From NCBI GenBank assembly GCA_032622095.1, contig CP136064.1, positions 170,446,310 through 170,510,309 on the forward strand: DNA of 64,000 nt, read 5' to 3'. The notes beneath the pieces were generated by a model. That model was not told the origin of the DNA, did no database searches, and saw only the letters and a program-made list of their open reading frames with translations. Both the position numbers and the translations under genes were made by a program. This document shows positions 53,868 through 64,000 of the stretch, in pieces. Position 1 is the first letter of the stretch. Every line of letters starts with the position of its first letter. The stretch comes from Siphonodentalium dalli (lineage: Eukaryota > Mollusca > Scaphopoda > Gadilida > Siphonodentaliidae).

Positions 53868-55317
53868 GAGTATACTTCATGGTGGATTATGTTAGAAATA
53901 CAAAATGTGAACTTTATTGAGATTTAAAAAAATAAAATTTACAGGCAATGGTCCAAGAAAAACTAAGTCCATATCTAAGAATCAATAAGCGTTGGCTTGA
54001 TACGACCGTTGTTTGCGCATAAAAACCTGTCTTTAGTGCTAGTAAACCTACATACCAAATTTAATTTCATTCAGTACACATTTACTAAATTATCATCCGG
54101 AAACCTCAAATTGGCAAAAATTCTAAGTCAAAAAGGGACATAACTCTGGTGAAAATTGGCGGGCGGAACCCGAATTCGAACTTGTCCTGTGTTTAGCTGG
54201 GAGAAAGACACATACCAACTTTAGTTCAGATCAAATAATCCAAACTGGAGTTATCGGTCGGAACCAAAAATGTTAACAGACGGTCAAATTCTAAGTCGAA
54301 AAAGGGCCATAACTCATGTAAAAATAATTGTACGGAACCCATATTCGAACTTGGCCTGTATCTTTAGCTGGGAAATACACATACCAACTTTGGTTCAGAT
54401 CAAATAATCCAAACTGGAGTTATCGGTCGGAAACCAAAAATGTTAACAGACGGTCAAATTTTAAGTCGAAAAGGGGGCATAACTCTGGTGAAAATTGGCG
54501 GACGGAACCAGAATTCGAACTTGACATGTCTTTTCTGCTAGTAAACCCACATACCAAATTTAATTTGGTTTACTCTAACTACTAAAGTTATCATCCGGAA
54601 ACCTCGGACGCATGGACGCACGCACGGACGCACGCACTGACGCACAGGCTGATTATAATAGTCCTCCGAACCCGTTGGGTCGGCGGACAAATATGGAAAT
54701 ATGTACTGAACACTGTGATGAATGATGTTATACAAAAAAATTATTATATTTCTTGGGTGTTCTTTGAAAAAATTACTTTGAACCAGTTGTTGACAAATGA
54801 TATATACTTGCTTAAACATTGGCTGTGTGGATGCTGGCAGGCGTGGGTTAACAGCTGGCCATTGTAACCGCTGTGGACTCTGTTGATAATAGAATGCTAA
54901 TCCTCAATCAAACCCTACCAGACCACCACACTATTTCTAGTAAGTAGGTCACCACTCACTCTGTCACTCATAGGATAATCACTCATGTGGAAGACTAGAA
55001 GTTGACACCAGCTAAAAGCAATTAACACCAGCCATGAAAAGATGACCCATAAACTACTGGCTCTCGGTCAACCATATTGTGAAGTTAGTATATCATTTGT
55101 CAACAACTGGTTCAAAGTAATTTTTTCAAAGAACACTTAAGAAATATAATATTTTGTTTGTAGTACATCATTCATCACAGTGTTCAGTACATATTCCCAT
55201 ATTTGATTCTTAGATATGGACTTTTTTTTCTTGGACCATTGCCTGTAAATTTTTAAATCTCAATAAAGTTCACATTTTGTATTTCTAACATAATCCACCA
55301 TGAAGTATACGCTTAAA
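53868..55317. mobile_element. Large inverted repeat with an insertion in its left arm
   Basis: Left arm 53868-53988 plus 54694-54812. Right arm 55083-55317. The arms pair base for base through 'gtatacttcatggtggatta', 'ttggaccattgcctgtaaat' complement and 'tatcatttgtcaacaactgg' complement. The loop is 54813-55082. Confidence 0.85.
53989..54693. mobile_element. 0.7-kb hairpin-ended repeat with a visible empty site
   Basis: Four units of the 'ctaagtcgaaaaagggccat' type, a GGACGCAC microsatellite (54604-54645) and the tail hairpin TATAGTCCTCCGAACCCGTT + GGGTCGGCGGAC. It interrupts the left arm of the inverted repeat. The right arm (about 55202-55206) keeps the uninterrupted AATCAAATATGG junction. 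Confidence 0.8.
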
Positions 55318-57519
55318 CAGGTCTGACTCATGTGCAGATCTGACTATATAATCAGATTTGCACATAATGTGCAAATTGGGCTATATATCAGCACAGTCCC
55401 TAGGAATCACTGTTAGTTAAATATAATAGTATTTAATAATATTAAATAAATATACTATATTTTATGCCACACACACATTCGCCCATTCTGAGTTTATATC
55501 ATCATATTCCGTATTTTTTTCTTGAAACGATGACCAGTGTATTCAGATTGTTTCTATCTTTCCCCACTTACCAGAAAATGGCTGTTAGTTCCTCGAATAT
55601 TCATTCAAGTCTAACTATCAGGGATTCCTCAGCATTTCAAAAACCACCCAATAGTTCGTTCGCGTATAGCCAACCGGTGATAATCCGAATAATAGGGGTT
55701 ACGGATGCGAGAAAACAGACATCGGATGTGTTGAAACTGGCTCTATTATTACACTACTAACTACAAATTTTAACTCCTTCGCATGACTAGATGATGTAGG
55801 AATGACCATCTCATACTAATATATATATTTTTTTTCAAGTAGGGGTGGTTGGTACCTTGAGATATGAAAGTATATTTTTGGGCTGGTGTCTGCAAATTTT
55901 TTCCAGCTCCGCATCACATCGGAGCGATGGGAGATAACTCGCGCTGGAGTTTTATTGCGAATTTGCATTAAGGAATGTGTAATAGGGAACTGGTTCGATA
56001 ACGTCCTGTTTTTGTAAAATTACGTCACTGAATTTTCGCCGCCGCTTGACAAAAATGTGAATATATGGATGGAAAATTATTTTTTTATGTACAACTCCGA
56101 CAAAGTAGAGTTTATCTGACCTAACGAGCGCATTAAGAGAAATTTACTTAATTGCCACATGTGAATTGTGGAAAGGTAATTGCATTTTTTTCAATATGCA
56201 TCATAACAAAATCTGAGGTTGCCCAACTGGTAGTTCTCTCTATGTAGTAGAGGTAATATATCTATTTACTTTATATATTTTAATCAAGTTGAATATTACA
56301 TGGACAGTGATTCCCAGGACTGTGATATCAGTTTATAATCAAAGTTTTCAAGTACAAAGATCATAGCTATTTCTGTCAACTAATGTTTGATTTCAATATG
56401 TTGATATGGCTATATTCAATATTTTCCAGAAGGAATATTTTTTTAACCGAAAATGTACATTTGAAGATTACATTGTGACAATTTTGTAATCTTCTTCAAA
56501 CATCAAAAAATCACTTTATTTTTTTTAACTAGTTGTCCCCGGCATCAATTGTTGCCCAAATATTGAGAAATAACCAATTGGATTTCAAAAGAAATGGTAT
56601 TTGGTAGAAATATAAAATTTCATACCAAAACTGTATAGCTCGACTTGCACATTGTGTGCAAATCTGACTATATAGTAGCAACATAACAAACTTTTTTGTA
56701 TTTGAGATTTTGTTGAAATATTTTGGGTATTGTAGTTATTTAGAACATAAACATAACCATTTGATTGAGTTTCATTACTTAGAATTGGTCTAAGTTAGAA
56801 AAAATGACTTTGAAAAATTTCAGTTTTAAGACGTGACAAATTCATATTTCGAGAAATGCTCCAAAGTCGAACCCATGACATAGAACACACCAGGATTCAC
56901 TCAGTTAGGTAATATTGTGTCCTTGTCTTACTTAATGTTATATTCTGTTGAAATATGATGGAATTAATTGTCAGTTGTGAATGTGCCATGAGCGGCAAGT
57001 GGTGGACAACATGGAAAAAGGGAAGAAAATTGCAACATTTTGCCAGAATGTATATATATCTGGAAAGCAGCCTATAGAATGACATAGCATGCTGCAGCTA
57101 AGTTATGTGAATGACAATCCGCCAAATCCAGCTCACTTTATCGAATGTCCTTGATTTGATCTTGATAATATTGCCTTTCACTTCTTTAGAACTCCCAAGA
57201 ATGTGAACTTGAAGTTCAAAATGTATAACTTGCCTCTCCCTTATAATTACGGTAACTAAAAACTGTGTCCCCCTGAGCACCGCATATTGGAAATAAATGG
57301 GCATTGGGCTTGTTATTATGTTATCCTGATAGCATTCAGTCATACACTGTATGACAGTCCAGTGAGTGCAACTGATTTTAAATAATCTGTACTGTCACCA
57401 CAGACCTTCTAAACAGTGATTGAGATCTTCTTAATAAATAGAAATTTAATGCATCTATTCTCCCATCACTTTGTACAAGAAGTCCATTTATATTAAGGTA
57501 AGTGGGCGGTATCTGGAGA

Positions 57520-57545
57520 AGTCCCCCCCCCCCCCCCCCCCCCAC
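57520..57545. repeat. Poly-C tract
   Basis: About 22 unbroken C residues. Confidence 0.85.
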
Positions 57546-57956
57546 GGAGTCGGGCCCATACGAAGATGTCCCTACGCGAAGTCGGCCCCATTAATTAGAA
57601 GGGATTAAATCAGCTTATTTTATTGAGGTAGTGTTTATGTTGGCTAATTGTGAGGTCCTCAATTTTTGCAAAAATATATAATATGATATCACTCAATTAT
57701 GGAATGTGTTCCGTTTGGCATGAGTACAGTATCAAATAAATGCATGATGAAGACTTTTAAAGGTAGGCTCAGTTTACTATAGACCCTGCCTGACCAAGAC
57801 TCAGAGCCCCATAAATGTTTGTGTTATAGTGACTGATGGTTCACTAAAGACCCACCCCTGTGCTCTACCACAACTGTTTAGAATGCCTGTGACTGTCACT
57901 ACAATACTTTACACATCACAGCTTTCAATGAGATTATTACATATATTATACATCCG

Positions 57957-58105
57957 AGCCTTGAAATAGTGTCTGTCATTTGCAGAATGAGGTCCCCAGA
58001 GGGCAAATTTAGTGATGCTAACCAGCATAGCGTGTTAGCATCACCAAATTCACCCTCTGGGGACCTCATTCTGCAAATGACAGGCACACAATTTCAAGGC
58101 TTGAA
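57957..58105. mobile_element. Family B, compact full palindrome
   Basis: A 149-bp near-perfect hairpin from AGCCTTGAAATAGTGTCTGT to its complement, with the tip at 58023-58036. It is the simplest form of the family. Confidence 0.88.
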
Positions 58106-58665
58106 TGCACACAGTATAATATAATTAAACCACTTTTACTTATGTTATACATACAGTTTATTATCACATAATGTTATACTATTTTGTGTAAAATTACACT
58201 TTCAACGTGTTTATTGCTGCTAACAAAATCAAATATAATCTACCACCTGTAGCGATCAGCTGTTTTGACCAGGTACTCAGGTGTGAAACTGAAACAACGG
58301 TAATCACAACAATTGATAAGTTGTGTCGGAGACAATGGGAACAAGGCCATGGGACTCAGAATATACGTATTCAATGTTTAGTTTCACCTACCACAAAATA
58401 AACAAGTGAAATATATTCTTATTATAGCTTTTGCTTCGTAAAAAGCGTTCCATTCGCGAAAACGTGCTTTGCTTCAGATCTCGATCTAAAGCGGAAGTGA
58501 GAACTATTCAGTGAATTATCACCCTTGCCATATTCGTTTGTCTATTTATAGCCACTATAAAATTTGGTTCGCCATTTACTTTAACCACGGGTGATACCGC
58601 GTGGTCGATGAGAGCGCAGCAGGTAAATCATATTTTTTTCTGTCTCAAATATTACCGTACTTTTT

Positions 58666-58826
58666 ATAAGGATTAACTGTCATGTGGACTGTTTTTATGG
58701 AGATGTAACGGTGAGGTAAGTGGACATAACTTGTGTAAAACCCGAAGGGTTTTACATACAAGTTATGTCCACTTACCTCACCGTTACATCTCCATAAAAA
58801 TAGTCCACATGACAGTTAATCCTTAT
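58666..58826. mobile_element. 161-bp near-perfect palindrome
   Basis: ATAAGGATTAACTGTCATGT to the complement ACATGACAGTTAATCCTTAT. The inner arm contains 'gtaacggtgaggtaagtgga' and the tip AAAACCCGAAGGGTTTT. Only this copy was seen. Confidence 0.85.
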
Positions 58827-59965
58827 ATTTATATACATTTAGCGAAAAAGCCGCTTTTGTAAATATATTTAAATCGAAAAGTGTATCGTGACAAGATCAG
58901 CCCAAAATACCCAATAGGGTTAATAGGAACAATTTCTCTTCATGTTGAAACCCGATGATGTATTAAGTCAATCCTGCGCGAGTCAAAATGCGCCCAAAGC
59001 ATTACGCGTTCGTCTTTCCAAACCTAATGACGTATCGATGGTGTTATTAGCTTGGTGTCATGAGGCGTTACGCATTCACCGAGAAATAACTGCAACTAGC
59101 CACGTGGGCGCCGACCAATCAGAATGCTGGATTTAGTGATGACAACACTTAGTGTGTAAATATATCCACGTGAAGTTCATATTAACCAATGACAGTGTCC
59201 GCCTAATTATCGAAAAAATCTTTTATCAGGTTCTAATTGATCCCGGTAGTTTATTTTAACACTAAGTGAAAGCTTATTTATTCAGCTTTCGTTTTAGCGC
59301 GAAAACCAAAAAGATCTATCAAGATCGAGTGTCATGTGATTCCATAGATTGCAACACCCCGCTCCGGTTCCTTGGTCGGGTTGCCTATTTTTTAATACCG
59401 GAAGTCAGCTTACGAGCGACATCTCGGGGGAGGTATTGTGGCTATATATAGTCAGATTTCCACCACATGAGCCAGACCTGTTAAAATGTTGCATCAATTA
59501 TTCAATTGGCAGGGTTTCTGTGATTTGAAAAATTGGGACCACAAAGTCCTAAAAAATATGGATGTGATGCAAAAAAAAACATTGCGATCATATTCCTATA
59601 TCTTTGTGAAATTTCATGTAAATTGGAAACATAGTCTTGCAATGGCTGGAATTTATCGGAGAGACTCAGAGTCAGAGAGGGGTATAAAAACTAGACCCGA
59701 TTGCACTAGAAATGTATTTCATCATTTATAGTGCCGCACGGCCCCCCATACCATACGTGGGGCTATCTATTTCACAACATTTTTCAACTAAACAATGAAT
59801 GCTGGCCTTATTATCTCACCATATATTTTCAGTCGGTACTCCCCACCACAAGTTGACGCCAAAAGTTCCCTGTGTCGGTGTATCTAAATGCTTTAATCTG
59901 ACATTTCTAAACTGTTGAATGTTGGTGACCCGGATAAGTCGTCCATCTTCATGTTCTTGTTGACA

Positions 59966-62900
59966 TTTTACACCAGGACATGTGCTCGGAAGAACTACTG
60001 GGTAATTTACTACGTCCGGTTTGGCCTATAGTCCGTTTCACGAATAACCGTTAACTGATTTCAAGATTTTATTGTTAGCAAACCATTACAACGGTGTGAG
60101 TGTGTAATATAGTGAAACATCCTAGTTGAACCAAGCGAACAATATAAATTCTGTCTTGCGTATATACTATTACAGCATAGTGTAAAATGTTAGTAATTAT
60201 GGAGGCCTTGAAGATTTACATGTATATAGCTAGGTAGGCCTACATACAAAATCTCATTTTATGATATGTGGCTTTGTAGATGTTCGCCAATCGCCATGGC
60301 TGCATGCATGTGTCATAGACATGATACCTATAAGTATTCAACGTATTTTGTTCTTTTTTATTGGCTTGGTATGCAAACTGACATTAAGTTGGACATTTTC
60401 AACAAATTTGTTGTTAGATCGGACAGTGGAACATTAAAGTCATCAATTGGCCGGCTATATGGACGAAGGAATGATCACTAGATCTTATTGAACCATGCAC
60501 GATGCCCAGCGACTTTGATAAGATTACACCGACTGACATGCCCGCAGCAGTTTTTGTCTCAAATAAATTGTTATCAAAAGTTCAAAACACATATTTCTGG
60601 CCGAGAAATAAGCGGAGTAAGTGTGATCATCATTTATCCACGCACTTGACAAATGTGGACCTGGTTTCTATTCGACACAAGCATGGGACATTGATATAAA
60701 TCTATAAGTTTCATTTTCGTCTAACAAACCGACAACTTTAATAGCTTCAAATCTCCGCGTGACGGTAATGACGGGGTACAGGGATGTCGATTTTTTATAT
60801 TTTGAACCAGCAAAACAAAAATTACATATATCATTGGAACATGCATCTCCTGAATATACGGGATATGAAGATCACTCCGTTTTATCCGGAAATGTATTTG
60901 CTAACCGATAAAACAATCTCACTTCTTATAATTTCACTTTTAACAAATCGTGTGGTGGGTGAGAGACATCTCATTTTAGTGATTATGGGGTATAAAAGGA
61001 CGTAAAAAAAATCTCAATAGAACTATGTTCATCGAGCGTTAGCTCATAAAGCAAAACATAGACTGGTCAGCGTGGTTTTCTGACATTTACGACAATTTTG
61101 TCGCATAAAATAAATAAAAATACGATGAGAAACTGGAAATGTTTATGCACATTCCGGACGGGATATATGTCCCTGGCACATGTTTGAAATTTCACGCAAA
61201 ATATGAAAGATAACAAAGTTATAGCCTAATTAGTTTTATAGACCTGTTCTAAATATCCCATAGTAAATGCATGCCGGCGATAAGCAGGGGTGCGTAGAAA
61301 TACCAAGCAGAACCAAGCTGGAGAAAACTAAGGCGGAAAATGACACTTAAAGCATGTTTTGTGCTGTATAATGGAGAATTAAACCATAATAATGCAACAT
61401 GACGTGATTTTATTTGAGTTTTGATGACATATAGCGAGCGTAAAACTATAAAAAAAAAACAGTGCGCGGCAATCGCGAAAACTTTTCAGCTTGGTATTTC
61501 GTCATTTAAAGATCGCTGTGTTTGGATACTTTCCGTCCCAGAACGCAACATAAGCTCCATCCTGAGTTCAGTCTCCTACACAGGACTTACCCTGTCAGCA
61601 CCTACATGGAATGTGAAGCAATGTCGTATTTATTTATTTTAGAAGCAAATTTGATACCTCCTATATACATATTTATTTTAGATTTTTGTAGGTTACAGCT
61701 AATTCTGCATTATTCTGAGAAACAGAAATTTCCATATTCGTTTGAAAATGGTCTAGGTCAAGCCAGAATGAATTGTAACTGACAAAACATTTCTATAAAA
61801 AAATATCAGCGTTAAGACATCTCTTGGCACAGAGACTAAACTCTGTCTGCAGCTTGAACGCAACACTTGACAAATGTGGACCTGGTTTCTATTCGACACA
61901 AGCATGGGACATTGATATAAATCTATAAGTTTCATTTTCGTCTAACAAACCGACAACTTTAATAGCTTCAAATCTCCGCGTGACGGTAATGACGGGGTAC
62001 AGGGATGTCGATTTTTTATATTTTGAACCAGCAAAACAAAAATTACATATATCATTGGAACATGCATCTCCTGAATATACGGGATATGAAGATCACTCCG
62101 TTTTATCCGGAAATGTATTTGCTAACCGATAAAACAATCTCACTTCTTATAATTTCACTTTTAACAAATCGTGTGGTGGGTGAGAGACATCTCATTTTAG
62201 TGATTATGGGGTATAAAAGGACGTAAAAAAATCTCAATAGAACTATGTTCATCAAGCGTTAGCTCATAAAGCAAAACATAGACTGGTCAGCGTGGTTTTC
62301 TGACATTTACGACAATTTTGTCGCATAAAATAAATAAAAATACGATGAGAAACTGGAAATGTTTATGCACATTCCGGACGGGATATATGTCCCTGGCACA
62401 TGTTTGAAATTTCACGCAAAATATGAAAGATAACAAAGTTATAGCCTAATTAGTTTTATAGACCTGTTCTAAATATCCCATAGTAAATGCATGCCGGCGA
62501 TAAGCAAGGGTGCGTAGAAATACCAAGCAGAACCAAGCTGGAGAAAACTAAGGCGGAAAATGACACTTAAAGCATGTTTTGTGCTGTATAATGGAGAATT
62601 AAACCATAATAATGCAACATGACGTGATTTTATTTGAGTTTTGATGACATATAGCGAGCGTAAAACTATAAAAAAAAAACAGTGCGCGGCAATCGCGAAA
62701 ACTTTTCAGCTTGGTATTTCGTCATTTACAGATCGCTGTGTTTGGATACTTTCCGTCCCAGAACGCAACATAAGCTCCATCCTGAGTTCAGTCTCCTACA
62801 CAGGACTTACCCTGTCAGCACCTACATGGAATGTGAAGCAATGTCGTATTTATTTATTTTAGAAGCAAATTTGATACCTCCTATATACATATTTATTTTA

Positions 62901-63205
62901 GATTTTTGTAGGTTACAGCTAATTCTGCATTATTCTGAGAAACAGAAATTTCCATATTCGTTTGAAAATGGTCTAGGTCAAGCCAGAATGAATTGTAACT
63001 GACAAAACATTTCTATAAAAAAATATTTTATTTAAAAAAATACATGTGCCTGCAGCGTTAAGACATCTCTTGGCACAGAGACTAAACTCTGTCTGCAGCT
63101 TGAACGCAACAGTCAAAAATAGTTATCCGTAAAACGGACTATAGGCCAAACCGGACGTAGTAAATTATCCAGTAGTTCTTCCGATCACATGGCCTTGTGT
63201 AAAAC
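59966..63205. mobile_element. 3.2-kb TIR-bounded element
   Basis: 59966-60048 and the complement of 63118-63205 match over about 80 bases (GAAGAACTACTGG, TAATTTACTACGTCCGGTTT, GGCCTATAGTCCGTTT). The interior has no recognised ORF but contains a 1.22-kb tandem duplication. Superfamily unknown, and no clear target duplication was read. Confidence 0.7.
60648..63110. repeat. 1.22-kb tandem duplication inside the TIR element
   Basis: 60648-61867 and 61868-63110 are almost identical. Differences noticed are one A fewer near 62226, G/A near 62254 and 62507, A/C near 62729, and an extra TTTTATTTAAAAAAATACAT + gtgcctgc block near 63028-63055. The duplicated frames (for example 61421-61642 and 62641-62862) have no recognised domain. 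Confidence 0.92.
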
Positions 63206-63854
63206 AGGTCAGGGAGAACCCAAAATCGATGTACTAAACCGCGATTTGTCTTAAAAACCTCGATCGAGGTTCCTCGGATATTATGCAATTCCATACTAAT
63301 TGCCTATTGTTTTGTTGACACCCAACGGGACCCTCGACATTAGGTAATGTGATTTCGAGGTAGTGCTGGACATCGTATAAGACGGATCAACCGCTCATTA
63401 TCTCTTCTCGATTTTAATTACAGCTAATTAATCTACATGTGGGTCACGCATATATTGGTAAACATCGAGGTTCAAACCTGAATATTCAGTTAGTTCAGTC
63501 GCGATCGCTAAAAATCTTTTCCGCATTTAAAAGCAAATGTGTTAATCTTGAATTGCTATAACAAATGACGTTTGATTGGTTTTCTACAATTAAACAGGAA
63601 GGTCGAATACACTGTCTGGTATGGCTAAATGTTATCGGAAGCGTGTACCCTAAAATAGCACAGAAATAACTAAAAAGTATGGAAACAAAATCGTGTCATA
63701 AACAATATATTGTTTAGCAGTTAAGTTAGGCCACTGTGATTCAAACAGACAACAGAGATCCGTGTGAAATTGGCCTCCGCTAGTCGAAGTATCCGGACCA
63801 ATAGATGTCTCGAGTTGATCAGTTTAACAACGTAATTTTGCTCATTTGTTCAAC

Positions 63855-64000
63855 GTTGGACCAATGTATTGGGCCTACGTTGGACGACATATACAGAGCG
63901 TTGGCCCAACGTCGGGCCAACGTTGATACCCAGACCACATGGTTGGCATAACGTTGGCCCAACGTTCGAAACTAAACCCTTTGGTTGGCATAACGTTGAA
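63855..64000. repeat. AACGTTGGCCCAACGTT palindromic repeat, cut by the window end
   Basis: Multiple overlapping palindromes of AACGTT and GTTGGCCCAAC, including two 'ggttggcataacgttg' units 48 bases apart at 63940-63955 and about 63982-64000. It probably continues to the right. Confidence 0.75.

Larger units (their letters stand above)
55313..59485. mobile_element. Candidate DNA element bounded by 40-bp inverted repeats
   Basis: 55316-55350 (ACAGGTCTGACTCATGTG...AATCTGACTATATA-like) pairs with the complement of 59446-59481. A TTAA stands at both outer ends, one base offset. The interior holds a family B copy and a long palindrome but no transposase. Confidence 0.45.

Noticed and set aside
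55530-55590. Possible minus-strand exon ending at a GTAAGT donor at 55565-55570
   Set aside because: The preceding codons match no TM9SF segment and no acceptor-bounded frame was found.
56840-56890. Possible TM9SF2 first exon (minus strand, FYVMGS)
   Set aside because: Only F-Y-V resembles the family's N-terminus, the following residues do not match, and no signal peptide or donor is placed correctly.
61421-63002. Repeated ORFs of 73-106 codons in the 1.22-kb duplication
   Set aside because: They are identical only because the DNA is duplicated. No domain, start context or codon bias supports coding.

Overview
The window looks like a bivalve mollusc genome, or that of a close lophotrochozoan relative. 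It holds one intron-rich cellular gene, on the minus strand, buried in transposable elements and palindromic repeats. The bivalve guess rests on the repeat styles: short elements with internal tandem repeats, a GGAC-type microsatellite and a terminal hairpin, together with a Polinton/Maverick and a Penelope-like element. It was not checked against any database.

Positions 1-8590 are a decayed, virus-like Polinton/Maverick with long terminal inverted repeats. Each arm carries the 3' end of the major capsid gene. Between the arms lie an IAP-type RING fragment, a broken TATA-binding-protein-like gene, a broken integrase with a C-terminal chromodomain, a small penton-like gene, a small basic-protein ORF and a broken major capsid gene. 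No DNA polymerase B, packaging ATPase or protease is visible. The right arm was later split by a Penelope-like retroelement (about 4180-8505), which is a head-to-head pair: one long minus-strand copy and one 5'-truncated plus-strand copy.

From 10416 to 51881 seventeen minus-strand coding exons assemble, with every splice phase matching, into 619 residues of a TM9SF2-type nonaspanin. Only the signal-peptide exon or exons were not found. The introns hold nearly everything else. These are a 3.1-kb 30/28-bp minisatellite in the last intron, several palindromic MITE families, a three-level nest of DNA transposons with two exact 8-bp target duplications, and hairpin-ended repeats with tandem cores.

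From 51882 to 64000 no gene is recognised. The region is built of inverted-repeat elements. One large inverted repeat preserves the empty site of a 0.7-kb insertion. Another TIR-bounded element contains a nearly perfect 1.22-kb tandem duplication. The window ends inside palindromic AACGTT repeats.
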